Below are positions 41,033-50,437 of a DNA stretch of 64,000 nucleotides, one piece after another. Below the pieces are notes generated by a model. That model made no database searches. It saw nothing but the letters and a program-made list of their open reading frames with translations, and was not told the origin of the DNA. Origin of the DNA: Variovorax paradoxus (GTDB taxonomy: Bacteria; Pseudomonadota; Gammaproteobacteria; Burkholderiales; Burkholderiaceae_C); the NCBI GenBank assembly GCA_016806145.1, contig CP063166.1:682001-746000 (forward strand), written 5' to 3'. Within the stretch, counting starts at the first letter, position 1. Each line of letters opens with the position of its first letter. The position numbers and the translations under genes were made by a program.

Positions 41033-42025
41033 ATGACATCCATCCCACGGCGCGGCCTGCTGGCCGGCGCCGCGACCGCGTTCGCCTGCGCCCTGGCGCT
41101 CAGCGCCTGGCCGGCCCATGCCGACACCGCCTGGCCCGACAAGCCGGTGCGCCTGGTCGTGCCCTACACGCCCGGCGGCGCCACCGACATCGTTTCGCGG
41201 CTGGTCGCGCAGAAGCTCGCCGAGGACACGAAGTGGAGCTTCATCGTCGACAACCGCGCGGGCGGCAACGGCAACATCGGCATCGACGTGGTGGCCAAGG
41301 CCAGGCCCGACGGCTACACCATCGGCATGGGCCAGACCGCGAACCTCGCGATCAACCCGACGCTGTTCCCGAAGATGCCCTACGACGCGCTGAAGGACGT
41401 GGTGCCGGTCTCGGTCGTCGCCGCGCAGCCCGTGGTGCTGGTGGTGCGCGCCGATTCGCCCTACCGCTCGCTGGCCGACTTCGTCGCCGCGGCCAAGGCC
41501 AGGCCCGGCGAGATCAAGCAGGCGCTCGCGGGCACCGGCACCCTGGGCCACATGGCCGGCGAGGTGCTCGCCAAGCGCGTGGGCTTCAAGGTGCTCAACG
41601 TGCCCTACAAGGGCGCGGCGCCGGCCATCACCGACCTGCTCGGCGGCCAGACCGACTGCATGTTCGCGACGCCGCAGGGCGCGCTGTCGATGGTCAAGGC
41701 CGGCAAGCTGCGCGCGCTGGCCGTGACCTCGGCCAAACGGCTGCCGGTGATGCCCGACATCCCCACCGTGGCCGAGACCTACAAGGGCTTCGAGGCGGTC
41801 GACTGGAAGGCGGTGGTGGTGCCCGCGGGCACGCCGAGCGAGATCGTGAAGAAGCTCAACGCCGCGATCGACAAGGCGCTGGCCAAGCCCGCGACCATCG
41901 CGCAGCTGCAGGCCGAGGGCAGCATGCCGGTGGGCGGCAGCCCCGAGCAGGCGGCGCAGTACGTGCGCGCCGAGCATGCGCGCTGGGGCGCGGCGGTGCG
42001 CGAGGCCGGGGTGCAGCCCGAATAG
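41033..42025 (+). CDS. Tripartite tricarboxylate transporter (Bug/TctC) binding protein
   Basis: This 330-residue periplasmic receptor has a signal peptide (IPRRGLLAGAATAFACALAL...AHA), then WPDKPVRLVVPYTPGGATDIVSRL and FIVDNRAGGNGNIG, the TctC ligand-site blocks. It is the third gene of the IclR-controlled operon and probably binds the acid that the two enzymes degrade. No TctAB genes are adjacent, so it must share a permease encoded elsewhere. A weak hairpin (AGCCCG / CGGGCT, 42041-42060) follows. Confidence 0.92.
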   Translation: MTSIPRRGLLAGAATAFACALALSAWPAHADTAWPDKPVRLVVPYTPGGATDIVSRLVAQKLAEDTKWSFIVDNRAGGNGNIGIDVVAKARPDGYTIGMGQTANLAINPTLFPKMPYDALKDVVPVSVVAAQPVVLVVRADSPYRSLADFVAAAKARPGEIKQALAGTGTLGHMAGEVLAKRVGFKVLNVPYKGAAPAITDLLGGQTDCMFATPQGALSMVKAGKLRALAVTSAKRLPVMPDIPTVAETYKGFEAVDWKAVVVPAGTPSEIVKKLNAAIDKALAKPATIAQLQAEGSMPVGGSPEQAAQYVRAEHARWGAAVREAGVQPE

Positions 42026-42089
42026 CCGGTCCCCGGGATGAGCCCGCGCGGCGCCGGGCTTCCCGCCGCCTCTATATAGTTCGGGCGCC

Positions 42090-43016
42090 ATGGACCGCCT
42101 GAAGCAGCTCGAATCCTTCGTCTCGGTCGCCACGCGCGGCAGCCTCACCGCGGCCGCCAAGGCCGAGGGCGTGGCGCCCGCGATCATGGGCCGCCGGCTC
42201 GATGCGCTCGAGGAGCGGCTGGGCGTGAAGCTTTTGGTTCGCACCACGCGGCGCATCACGCTCACGCACGAGGGCAGCGCCTTCCTCGAGGACTGCCAGC
42301 GCCTGCTGGTGGAGTTCGCCAATGCCGAGGCCAGCGTGAGCGCGGGCGGCGTCAAGGCCAGCGGCCACCTGCGCGTGACCGCGCCCGCGGGCTTCGGCCG
42401 CCGCCACGTCGCGCCGCTGGTGCCGCGCTTCCATGCGCTGCATCCCGAGGTGACGATCTCGCTGAACCTCAGCGACCGCGTGGTCGACGTGGCCGGCGAG
42501 AGCTTCGACTGCGCGGTGCGCGTGGGCGATCTGCCCGATTCCTCGCTGGTCAGCGTGCGGCTGGCCGACAACCGGCGCCGCTGCGTGGCCACGCCCGAGT
42601 TCGTGCTGCGCCATGGCGCGCCGCGCCATCCGAACGAGCTGTCGCGCTTCGCCTGCCTCGCGCTCACCAGCGATGCCTCGCAGACGCGCGGCTGGGCCTT
42701 CCGCATTCCCGACGACCAGGGCGGCCACGAGCTGATCCACCTGCGGCCCAGCGGCCCGCTCGACTGCTCCGACGGCCAGGTGCTGCACGACTGGTGCCTG
42801 GCCGGCCACGGCATCGCCTGGCGCAGCACCTGGGAGGTCGAGGCCGAGATCGACGCCGGTCTGCTGGTGCCGCTGCTCGACGAGTTCGCGGCGCCGCCCA
42901 ACGGCATCTACGCGGTGTTCGCGGGCGCCAAGCACCTGCCGCTGCGCGTGCGACTGTGGCTTGATTTCCTCAAAGACCAATACGGGCGGCCCGAATTCTG
43001 GGGTGGACGGACCTGA
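42090..43016 (+). CDS. LysR-family transcriptional regulator
   Basis: This 308-residue regulator has the winged helix (MDRLKQLESFVSVATRGSLTAAAKAEGVAPAIMGRRLDALEE in general form) and a substrate-binding domain starting near GHLRVTAPAGFGRRHVAPL, as in the CrgA/DmlR-like group. A TATATA stretch at 42072-42077 may be its -10 element, giving a very short leader. It may control the upstream acid operon or another target; no divergent partner exists. Confidence 0.86.
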   Translation: MDRLKQLESFVSVATRGSLTAAAKAEGVAPAIMGRRLDALEERLGVKLLVRTTRRITLTHEGSAFLEDCQRLLVEFANAEASVSAGGVKASGHLRVTAPAGFGRRHVAPLVPRFHALHPEVTISLNLSDRVVDVAGESFDCAVRVGDLPDSSLVSVRLADNRRRCVATPEFVLRHGAPRHPNELSRFACLALTSDASQTRGWAFRIPDDQGGHELIHLRPSGPLDCSDGQVLHDWCLAGHGIAWRSTWEVEAEIDAGLLVPLLDEFAAPPNGIYAVFAGAKHLPLRVRLWLDFLKDQYGRPEFWGGRT

Positions 43017-43040
43017 GCCGGGCGCGCGGCTGCACAATCT

Positions 43041-43056
43041 GTTTGCATTTGCAAAC
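43041..43056. promoter_or_regulatory. Perfect 16-bp palindrome upstream of DUF2214
   Basis: GTTTGCA-TT-TGCAAAC is a perfect 7-bp dyad 31 nt before the DUF2214 start. It lies in the only gap between the LysR stop codon and DUF2214, so it is a candidate operator for the DUF2214/spermidine-synthase-like operon. The binding protein is unknown. Confidence 0.5.
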
Positions 43057-43086
43057 CCCACGCGCCCCGACGAAGAGAACGCCACG

Positions 43087-43542
43087 ATGACCCTCGAAGC
43101 CATCCTCGCCTACCTGCATCTGCTGGCCATCCTCACGATGGTCGTCTTCATCGCCAGCGAGGCGGCGCTGTGCCGCGTCGAGTGGCTCAATGCCGCGGTG
43201 GTCGAGCGGCTCGCGCGCGTCGACATGGTCTACGGCATCGCCGCCGTGGCCGTGCTGCTGACCGGCATCGCGCGCACCCTCTGGGGCGTGAAGGGCACGG
43301 CCTGGTACTGGACCAACCCGCTGCTGCACCTGAAGCTGGGCCTGTTCATCGTGGTCGGCGTGCTGTCGATCTTCCCGACCCTGAACTACCTGCGCTGGCG
43401 CAAGGCGCTGCGCGCCAGCGGCACGCTGCCGTCGGAGGCCGAGGTGAAGAAGACGCGCAAGCTGGTGATGATCCAGGCCCACCTGATCGCCGTGATCCCG
43501 CTGGCCGCGGTGTTCTTCGCGCGCGGCTTCGGCAGCAAGTAG
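43087..43542 (+). CDS. DUF2214 family membrane protein
   Basis: This 151-residue protein has four predicted membrane helices (LEAILAYLHLLAILTMVVFIAS; VYGIAAVAVLLTGIARTL; LHLKLGLFIVVGVLSIFPTL; LVMIQAHLIAVIPLAAVFFA in general form) with conserved His residues. The function is unknown. It ends 4 nt before the spermidine-synthase-like gene, so the two are one operon. Confidence 0.85.
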   Translation: MTLEAILAYLHLLAILTMVVFIASEAALCRVEWLNAAVVERLARVDMVYGIAAVAVLLTGIARTLWGVKGTAWYWTNPLLHLKLGLFIVVGVLSIFPTLNYLRWRKALRASGTLPSEAEVKKTRKLVMIQAHLIAVIPLAAVFFARGFGSK

Positions 43543-43546
43543 TCGC

Positions 43547-45589
43547 ATGGCGAACGCCGGCATCCAGTTCCTGTTTGCCGGCACGATCTTCGGCAGCGCC
43601 TTCCTCCTCTTCCTCGTCCAGCCGCTGATCGCCAAGCAGATCCTGCCGTGGTTCGGCGGCTCGGCCGCCGTGTGGTCGATCTGCATGGTGTTCTTCCAGG
43701 TCGCGCTGCTCGCGGGCTATGCCTATTCGGACTGGATCTCGCGCCACCTGCGCATGCGCGCGCAGGCGCTGCTGCATGTGGCGCTGCTGCTCGCGAGCCT
43801 GGCGTTTCTGCCGATCGTGGCTGGCGCGCAGTGGAAGCCGGCCGGCGCCGAGGATCCGGCCTGGCGCATCCTGGGCCTGCTGGTGGGCACCATCGGCCTG
43901 CCGTATTTCCTGCTCTCGACCACCGGGCCGCTGGTGCAGTCGTGGGTGTCGCGCACGCCCTGGGGCGCGCGCGTGTACCGCTACTTCTCGTTGTCGAACC
44001 TCGCATCGCTGCTCTCGCTGCTGAGCTACCCGGTGCTGATCGAGCCGCGCAGCACGCTGATGCAGCAGGCCATCGGCTGGTCGTGGGGCTACGCGGGCTT
44101 CGTCGTGCTCTGCGCGGGCACCACGCTATACATGGCGCGCCGCTGGAGCCACGACCTGCCGGCCGCCGCCGAGATTGCCGATGCGTCCACCGATGCGCCC
44201 GGCGCGGCGCCGCGCCGCATCGACCAACTGCTGTGGCTCGCGCTGCCCGCGCTCGGCTCCTGGCTGCTGCTGGCCGTCACCAACCACATCACGCAGAACA
44301 TCGCGGCCGTGCCCTTCCTGTGGGTGCTGCCGCTGTCGCTCTACCTGCTGAGCTTCGTGCTGTGCTTCGAGAGCGACCGCTGGTACCGGCGCGGCCTGTT
44401 CGTGCCGCTCGCGGCCGCGATGCTGGCGCTGTGCGCCTACCAGCTGCAGGACGGCGCCGGGCTCAAGATCCACACCGCGCTGACGATCCACGTGGCGGGC
44501 CTGTTCGTGCTGTGCATGTTCCTGCACGGCGAGACCGCGCGGCTGCGGCCCGCTCCCGCGCACCTCACGCGCTTCTACCTGATGCTGTCGCTGGGCGGCG
44601 CCATCGGCGGCGTGACGGTCGGGCTGGGCGCGCCGTACCTGCTGCCGGCCTACTACGAGCTCGGCATCGGGCTGGTGCTGGCGGCGCTGCTCGGCGCGCT
44701 GGTGCTGCGCGCGCGCTGGCTGCTGTGGGTGCCCGGCGTGGGGCTCGCGGCCTGCTGCGCCTGGCTGCTGGCGGAGCAGGTGCGCAGCGACCACGAGGGG
44801 CTGCGCACCCTGGGGCGCAATTTCTACGGCTCGATGCACACCTACGACGTGCGGCGCCAGGACCCGCCCGACTACGTGCGCCAGTTCGTCCACGGCTCGA
44901 TCAAGCATGGCGAGCAGTTCCTCTCGCCCGAGCGCCGCCGCGAGCCCACCACCTATTACGGCGCCACCTCGGGCGTCGGCCGCGCCATCGAGGCGCTGCC
45001 GATCGGCGCGCGCCGCGTCGGGCTGATCGGGCTGGGCGCCGGCACGCTCGCGGCCTACGGGCGCACCGGCGACGTCTACCGCTTCTACGAGATCAATCCC
45101 GAGGTGTTCGACATCGCCGACCGCGAATTCACCTTCCTGCGCGACAGCCGCGCGCAGATCGAGCGCGTGCTCGGCGACGCGCGGCTGGCGCTGGAGCGCG
45201 AGAGCGCGCAGGGCTTCGACGTGCTGGCGGTCGATGCCTTCTCGGGCGACTCGGTGCCGGTGCACCTGCTGACCGCGCAGGCCATGCAGGTCTATCTGCG
45301 GCACCTGCGGCCCGACGGCGTGGTGGCCTTCCACGTCACCAACCACTTCCTCGCGCTCGCGCCCGTGGTGGCCCGCATCGCGCAGTCGCAGGGGCTGCAT
45401 GCGGTGCTGGTCAGCGACGACGCGGAGGATTCGGCCTGGCTGCACGCCACCGACTGGGTGCTGGTGGCGCGCGATCCGCAGGTGCTGGCGCGCGCGCCGA
45501 TCGCGGCGGCGGCGCAGCCGATCGCGGTCGACCCCACCGCGCGGCCCTGGACCGACGACTACAACAACCTGTTGGGCGTGCTCAAGTAA
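43547..45589 (+). CDS. Membrane-fused spermidine-synthase-like protein
   Basis: This 680-residue protein joins a polytopic MFS-like N-terminal half (about residues 1-400, roughly ten hydrophobic segments) to a soluble spermidine-synthase-type methyltransferase-like fold. The C-terminal part shows a glycine-rich site VGLIGLGAGTLAAYG, the acidic YEINPEVFDIA and VLAVDAFSGDSVPVHLLT. Such fusions are widespread, but their product is not established. Aminopropyl transfer to an unknown acceptor at the membrane is possible. It follows DUF2214 by 4 nt and ends at a bidirectional terminator. Confidence 0.88.
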   Translation: MANAGIQFLFAGTIFGSAFLLFLVQPLIAKQILPWFGGSAAVWSICMVFFQVALLAGYAYSDWISRHLRMRAQALLHVALLLASLAFLPIVAGAQWKPAGAEDPAWRILGLLVGTIGLPYFLLSTTGPLVQSWVSRTPWGARVYRYFSLSNLASLLSLLSYPVLIEPRSTLMQQAIGWSWGYAGFVVLCAGTTLYMARRWSHDLPAAAEIADASTDAPGAAPRRIDQLLWLALPALGSWLLLAVTNHITQNIAAVPFLWVLPLSLYLLSFVLCFESDRWYRRGLFVPLAAAMLALCAYQLQDGAGLKIHTALTIHVAGLFVLCMFLHGETARLRPAPAHLTRFYLMLSLGGAIGGVTVGLGAPYLLPAYYELGIGLVLAALLGALVLRARWLLWVPGVGLAACCAWLLAEQVRSDHEGLRTLGRNFYGSMHTYDVRRQDPPDYVRQFVHGSIKHGEQFLSPERRREPTTYYGATSGVGRAIEALPIGARRVGLIGLGAGTLAAYGRTGDVYRFYEINPEVFDIADREFTFLRDSRAQIERVLGDARLALERESAQGFDVLAVDAFSGDSVPVHLLTAQAMQVYLRHLRPDGVVAFHVTNHFLALAPVVARIAQSQGLHAVLVSDDAEDSAWLHATDWVLVARDPQVLARAPIAAAAQPIAVDPTARPWTDDYNNLLGVLK

Positions 45590-45615
45590 CAAAGCCCGCA
45601 CGAGGCGGGCTTTGT
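45589..45615. terminator. Bidirectional terminator
   Basis: ACAAAGCCCGC, a 5-nt loop and GCGGGCTTTGT form an 11-bp stem ending in T-rich sequence on both strands. It serves the spermidine-synthase-like gene on the plus strand and the PsiF-like gene on the minus strand. Confidence 0.9.
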
Positions 45616-45648
45616 TTGCAAAGGTTGCTCAGAGACGCGGTTCGGGTC

Positions 45649-45993
45649 TCAGCCCTTGGCGGCGTCCGCTTCGCACTTCTTGACGAAGCTGTTCTTGGCG
45701 GCGCCGGCGAGCGCCTTGCCGTTCTTGTCGACCGCCTTGGCGGCGCAGGCGGGAGCGGCGGCGGCCTTGGCTTCCTTCTCGCACTTCTTGATCGAGCTGG
45801 CCTTGGCGGCGCCGGCCAGGGCCTTGCCGTTCTTGTCGACGGCCTTGGCTTCGCAGCCGCCGGCGGCTGCGGCGGGGGCTGCCGCGGCGGGAGCGGCCGG
45901 GGTGGCGGCCTTGTCCTGGGCCTGGGCGGCGCCGAATGAAAGGCAGGCGCCGAGCGCGATGGTGGAGGCGACCAGGGAAAGGAGCTTCTTCAT
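45649..45993 (-). CDS. PsiF-repeat-like periplasmic protein
   Basis: This 114-residue secreted protein has a signal peptide (ending AQAQ) and an Ala/Pro linker. Two near-identical repeats follow, CEAKAVDKNGKALAGAAKAS and CAAKAVDKNGKALAGAAKNS, each closing with KKCE. The Cys spacing suggests one disulfide per repeat. It resembles the PsiF family, first noted as phosphate-starvation induced in E. coli; the function is unknown. The DNA repeat within the gene is about 90 bp long. Confidence 0.82.
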   Translation of the reverse strand: MKKLLSLVASTIALGACLSFGAAQAQDKAATPAAPAAAAPAAAAGGCEAKAVDKNGKALAGAAKASSIKKCEKEAKAAAAPACAAKAVDKNGKALAGAAKNSFVKKCEADAAKG

Positions 45994-46112
45994 GGTGTGT
46001 GTCCTTGCAAACGGGTTGTGACAGTGGCTGCCCCGCCTCGGGGTTGACCATCGTAGCGGGCCAGGGGGACGGTCGGATGACGATCGTCAACTGCGGCCGA
46101 GTTTGCCCCCGG

Positions 46113-46125
46113 TAAAATTCGGCGA
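46113..46125 (+). promoter_or_regulatory. -10-like hexamer 6 nt before the argS start codon
   Basis: TAAAAT at 46113-46118 is followed by exactly 6 nt and then the ATG at 46125. This is the best -10 match of the three such cases in the window. No Shine-Dalgarno sequence or clear -35 element is present. Confidence 0.45.
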
Positions 46126-47810
46126 TGCTATTGGTCAAACAGGAGCTGCTCGCGGCGCTCGCGAACACGCTCGAATCCTTCTCCCCCGGCGCCGGCCTCA
46201 AGGCCGCGTTCGAGTCTCCCAAGGTCGCGGCCCACGGCGACTTCGCCAGCAATGCCGCCATGCAGCTGGCGAAGCCGCTCGGCCGCAAGCCGCGCGAGCT
46301 CGCCGAGGAACTGAGCGCCGCGCTGCTCGCCACCCCCGCCTTCGCCCAGTGGGTGCAGGCGGTCGAGATCGCCGGTCCCGGCTTCCTCAACATCCGGCTG
46401 AAGACCGCCGCCAAGCAGCAGGTGGTGCGCGAGGTGCTCGACGCCGGCGCCGCTTTCGGCCAGCGCCCGGCCACCGGCGAGAAGGTGCTGGTCGAGTTCG
46501 TCTCGGCCAATCCCACCGGCCCGCTGCACGTGGGCCACGGCCGCCAGGCCGCGCTCGGCGACGCCATCTGCAACCTGCGCGCTTCGCAGGGCGAGAGCGT
46601 CTGGCGCGAGTACTACTACAACGACGCCGGCGTGCAGATCCAGACCCTGGCCAACAGCACGCAGCTGCGCGCGCGCGGCTTCAAGCCCGGCGACGCCGAA
46701 TGGCCGAGCGGCGAGAAGGCACCGGCCTACAACGGCGACTACATCGCCGACATCGCGGCCGACTTCATCGCGAAGAAGACCGTGAAGTCGGAGGACCGCG
46801 AGGTTACGGCCAACGGCGACATCGAGGACCTGGACGCGATCCGCGAGTTCGCCGTCGCCTACCTGCGCCGCGAGCAGGACCTGGACCTGCAGGCCTTCCG
46901 CGTGCGCTTCGACCAGTACTACCTCGAGTCCAGCCTCTACACCAGCGGCCGCGTCGAGCGCGCGGTGGCGCAGCTGGTCGCCGCGGGCAAGACCTACGAG
47001 CAGGACGGCGCGCTGTGGCTCAAGTCGACCGACTACGGCGACGACAAGGACCGCGTGATGAAGAAGCAGGACGGCACGTACACCTACTTCGTGCCCGACG
47101 TCGCCTATCACATCGCCAAGTGGGAGCGCGGCTTCCACAAGGTCATCAACATCCAGGGCACCGACCACCACGGCACGATCGCGCGCGTGCGCGCCGGGCT
47201 GCAAGCTGCCGGCGAGGGCATTCCCGAGGGCTACCCCGACTACGTGCTGCACACCATGGTGCGCGTCACCAAGGGCGGCGAGGAGGTCAAGATCAGCAAG
47301 CGCGCCGGCAGCTACGTCACGCTGCGCGACCTGATCGAGTGGACCAGCACCGACGCCGTGCGCTTCTTCCTGCTGAGCCGCAAGCCCGACACCGAATACA
47401 CCTTCGACGTCGACCTGGCCGTGGCGCAGAACAACGACAACCCGGTGTACTACGTGCAGTACGCGCATGCGCGCATCTGCTCGGTGCTCGCGGCCTGGGG
47501 CGGCGACGCGGCCGTGCTGCAGGGCGTCGACCTGTCGCCGCTCGAGAGCCCGGCGGCCCAGTCGCTGATGCTGCTGCTGGCCAAGTACCCCGAGATGCTG
47601 AGCGCCGCGGCCAAGGATTTCGCGCCGCACGACGTCACCTTCTACCTGCGCGAACTGGCGGCCACGTACCACAGCTACTACGACGCCGAGCGCATCCTGG
47701 TCGACGACGAGGCGGTGAAGCTGGCGCGCCTGGCGCTGGTCGCCGCGACCGCGCAGGTGCTGCACAATGGCCTCGCGATCCTCGGCGTCACCGCGCCGCG
47801 CAAGATGTGA
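46125..47810 (+). CDS. argS: Arginyl-tRNA synthetase
   Basis: This 561-residue class I enzyme charges tRNA-Arg. It has the N-terminal Add1 domain ([26 protein letters not shown] in general form), the HIGH motif as HVGH from H135 in [18 protein letters not shown], a KMSKS-like KISKR loop, and the DALR anticodon-binding domain (YVQYAHARI). It heads an argS-SPOR-dsbA set in the order usual for related genera. A -10-like TAAAAT directly before the start suggests a leaderless message. Confidence 0.97.
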   Translation: MLLVKQELLAALANTLESFSPGAGLKAAFESPKVAAHGDFASNAAMQLAKPLGRKPRELAEELSAALLATPAFAQWVQAVEIAGPGFLNIRLKTAAKQQVVREVLDAGAAFGQRPATGEKVLVEFVSANPTGPLHVGHGRQAALGDAICNLRASQGESVWREYYYNDAGVQIQTLANSTQLRARGFKPGDAEWPSGEKAPAYNGDYIADIAADFIAKKTVKSEDREVTANGDIEDLDAIREFAVAYLRREQDLDLQAFRVRFDQYYLESSLYTSGRVERAVAQLVAAGKTYEQDGALWLKSTDYGDDKDRVMKKQDGTYTYFVPDVAYHIAKWERGFHKVINIQGTDHHGTIARVRAGLQAAGEGIPEGYPDYVLHTMVRVTKGGEEVKISKRAGSYVTLRDLIEWTSTDAVRFFLLSRKPDTEYTFDVDLAVAQNNDNPVYYVQYAHARICSVLAAWGGDAAVLQGVDLSPLESPAAQSLMLLLAKYPEMLSAAAKDFAPHDVTFYLRELAATYHSYYDAERILVDDEAVKLARLALVAATAQVLHNGLAILGVTAPRKM

Positions 47811-47821
47811 ACCCCCTCCCC

Positions 47822-48583
47822 ATGAAGAAGACAACCAGACAACGCGGCAACATCGTCATCGGCCTGATCATCGGGCTGGTGCTCGGCCTGGGCGTCGCGC
47901 TGGGCATCGCGGTCTACGTGACCAAGGTGCCGATCCCCTTCGTCACCAAGACGCAGCGCGGCGGTGCCGAGCAGGACGAGGCCGAGGCGCGCAAGAACCG
48001 CGACTGGGACCCGAACGCCCCGCTGGCCGGCAAGCCGCAGCAGCCGCGCCCCGCGGCCGCCGGCCCGGTCGGCGCGCCGCCGGCCGATGGCAGCAATCCC
48101 GCCACCGCCGCGGTCTCGCCCGGCACCCCGCCGCCCACGGCGCCGGTGCCCGTGGTGGTCGCGCCCAAGCCCGCGCGGCCCGCGCCGGTTCCGGCCGAGG
48201 CCAATGCGCTGCCGCCCTCGAACGATCCGCTCGGCGATCTGGCCCGGGCCCGCGCCGGCAGCGTCGGCGGCAGCACCACGGTGGCCGCCGCCCCGTCCTC
48301 GAGCAGCGGCAATGCCGCGGCCGCCACCGGCTCCGGCGGTGCCGATCCCTTCATGTACTTCGTGCAGGCCGGCGCCTTCCGCACCACCGAGGACGCCGAG
48401 GCGCAGCGCGCCAAGCTCTCGCTGATGGGCGTCGAGGCCCGCGTGACCGAGCGCGAGCAGGCCGGCCGCACCGTCTACCGCGTGCGCGCCGGTCCGTTCA
48501 ACAAGAAGGACGACGCCGACCGCCTCAAGGAACGGATGGACGGCGCCGGCCTCGACTCGGCGCTGGTGCGCGTCCAGCGCTGA
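47822..48583 (+). CDS. SPOR-domain inner-membrane protein (FtsN-like)
   Basis: This 253-residue protein has one N-terminal membrane helix (NIVIGLIIGLVLGLGVALGIAVYV in general form), a long Pro/Ala-rich periplasmic linker and a C-terminal SPOR domain (MYFVQAGAFRTTEDAEAQRAKLSLMG, VYRVRAGPFNKKDDAD). SPOR domains bind denuded glycan at the division septum, so a cell-division role like FtsN is likely. It begins 11 nt after argS and is probably co-transcribed with it. Confidence 0.88.
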   Translation: MKKTTRQRGNIVIGLIIGLVLGLGVALGIAVYVTKVPIPFVTKTQRGGAEQDEAEARKNRDWDPNAPLAGKPQQPRPAAAGPVGAPPADGSNPATAAVSPGTPPPTAPVPVVVAPKPARPAPVPAEANALPPSNDPLGDLARARAGSVGGSTTVAAAPSSSSGNAAAATGSGGADPFMYFVQAGAFRTTEDAEAQRAKLSLMGVEARVTEREQAGRTVYRVRAGPFNKKDDADRLKERMDGAGLDSALVRVQR

Positions 48584-48768
48584 GCGCCGTCCGGCCGGGG
48601 GAGGGCGCCGCCGGGTGGCCCCCCACGGCAACGGTCATGGTTTTTCTTTAAGCTTCGCCGCGGTCCGCGCCGCCCCCGGGTTTCCCGGAGCCCCGAGCAC
48701 CGCGCGCGGGAACTCCGCTTCACCGGCCCGGCTCAGTCTGCCGTCTACCAACTGGAGAGCTCTTTCCC

Positions 48769-49416
48769 ATGAAACGTCGTGATTTCTCGCTGGCCGTCGC
48801 CGCTGGCTCGCTCGGCCTGATGGCCCACCTGCCCGCGCAAGCCCAGGCCCGCGCGCCCAAGGCCGGCACCGAATACCTCGTGCTCGACAAGCGCGTGCCG
48901 GTCGACGCACCGGCCGGCAAGATCGAGGTGATCGAGTTCTTCTCGTACAACTGCCCGCACTGCAACGACTTCGAGCCCGCGCTCGAGGCCTGGGCCAAGA
49001 GCAAGCCCGCCGACGTGGTGCTGCGCCGCGTGCCGGTGCCCTTCGTGGGCAACGACGTCGAGGCCAAGCAGCGCCTGTACTACGCGCTCGAGGCGATGGG
49101 CAAGGTCGACGAATACCAGCCCAAGGTCTTCAACGCGATCCACGCCCAGCGCCAGAACGTGAACGGCGACGCCAACATCGTGGCCTGGGCCGAGAAGAGC
49201 GGCCTCGACGCCGCGAAGTTCAAGGAACTGTTCACCTCCTTCGGCGTGGCGAGCAAGGCCAAGCGCGCCTCGCAGCTGACCGACGCCTACAAGGTGGCCG
49301 GCGTGCCGGCGCTGGCCGTGGCCGGCCGCTGGTACGTGGATGGCGAAACCGCCGGCAACATGAACAAGGCGCTGTCGGTCACGAACTACCTGATCGGCGA
49401 AGCCCGCAAGGGTTGA
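48769..49416 (+). CDS. dsbA: Thiol:disulfide interchange protein DsbA
   Basis: This 215-residue periplasmic oxidase introduces disulfides into exported proteins. The active site is CPHC at C62-C65 in FFSYNCPHCNDFEP, and the cis-proline loop is GVPALAV. The signal peptide starts MKRRDFSLAVAAG, with a twin-arginine-like RRDF, and ends near AQA. GGAGAG is placed about 10 nt before the ATG. The 185 bp upstream are gene-free, with GC-rich inverted repeats. Confidence 0.95.
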   Translation: MKRRDFSLAVAAGSLGLMAHLPAQAQARAPKAGTEYLVLDKRVPVDAPAGKIEVIEFFSYNCPHCNDFEPALEAWAKSKPADVVLRRVPVPFVGNDVEAKQRLYYALEAMGKVDEYQPKVFNAIHAQRQNVNGDANIVAWAEKSGLDAAKFKELFTSFGVASKAKRASQLTDAYKVAGVPALAVAGRWYVDGETAGNMNKALSVTNYLIGEARKG

Positions 49417-49699
49417 CAAGGGCGTGAATAAACCTGCCGCGCGCCCCGATCTCGCACCTGCGGTCCTCACCGTACAGAGTACGGCTCCGGTCCTCGGCGC
49501 AACCTCGGGGCGCTCGCGACGGTTTCTTCACACCTTGTAGCCGCTCCGCCGCCGGGAGGCCGGAATCCCGTCGAGGGTTCCGGGGCGGCCAAGCCGCCAT
49601 CCGGCGGAACGCGGGGCCATCCCGCGAGGGGCCGCAACCCGGGTTCGCCACCCCGGGGCTTTTTCATCCGCGCGCATGGGTCTGGCGCGATGGGCCGCA
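49417..49699. other. Gene-free spacer with nested inverted repeats and a terminator
   Basis: This GC-rich stretch separates dsbA from lptA. It contains a GTAC-rich inverted element (near 49470-49485) and several overlapping inverted repeats. Near its end CCCGGG-N-CCCGGGG (about 49638-49658) is followed by CTTTTTC, a terminator-like hairpin. Short open frames here have no family resemblance. It resembles a pile-up of intergenic repeats. Confidence 0.5.
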
Positions 49700-49705
49700 T
49701 ACAAT
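49700..49705 (+). promoter_or_regulatory. -10 hexamer of lptA
   Basis: TACAAT lies 22 nt before the ATG at 49728. An alternative ATG at 49704 falls inside this hexamer, which argues for translation from 49728. The -35 region is weak. Confidence 0.5.
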
Positions 49706-49727
49706 GCAGAGCAAGTTTCGTGCCTCT

Positions 49728-50437
49728 ATGACATCGCACTCTCACCCCACCTCCTCCCTTCGCCGCACCGGTCGCCTCGTGCTGGCCGCGCTGCTGCTGG
49801 CCGGCTCCGCCGCCACGGCCCTGGCCGAAACGGCCGACCGGACCAAGCCGATGAACATCGAATCCGATTCGATGCGCTACGACGATCTCAAGCAGACCAG
49901 CGTCTTCACCGGCAACGTGGTGGTCACCAAGGGCACCATCATCATCCGCGGCGCGCGCATCGACGTGCGCCAGGACCCCGAGGGCTACCAGTACGGGGTG
50001 GTCACCGCGGCGCCCGGCAAGCTCGCCTATTACAAGCAGAAGCGCAACGGCAACGGCGACGAGTGGATCGAGGGCGAGTCCGAGGTCATCGAGTACGACA
50101 GCCGCGCCGACAACGTCAAGTTCATCCGCCGCGCCGTCATGCGCCGCCTGGTCGGCGCCACGCCCAACGACGAGAGCAGCGGCGCGCTGATCGTCTACGA
50201 CCAGGGCAACGACACCTACACCGTCAACGGCTCGACCGTGCCGCCGAACGCCGGCGTGTCGGCGCCGGGCGGCGGCGGCCGCGTCAAGGCCATCCTCACG
50301 CCGAAGTCGGCCGCGCCCGCGGCACCCGGTGCCTCGGCCCCGGCCACGCGCCGTCCCGCGGCCCCGACGTCCACGCCGGCCCCGGGCGCCGGCCTGCGCC
50401 CGAGCACCACGCTCAGCGGCGAAGCGGAAGAACGCAA

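Noticed and set aside
49704..49727. Earlier lptA start codon at 49704
   Set aside because: This ATG sits inside the -10 hexamer TACAAT, so it would not be on the transcript.
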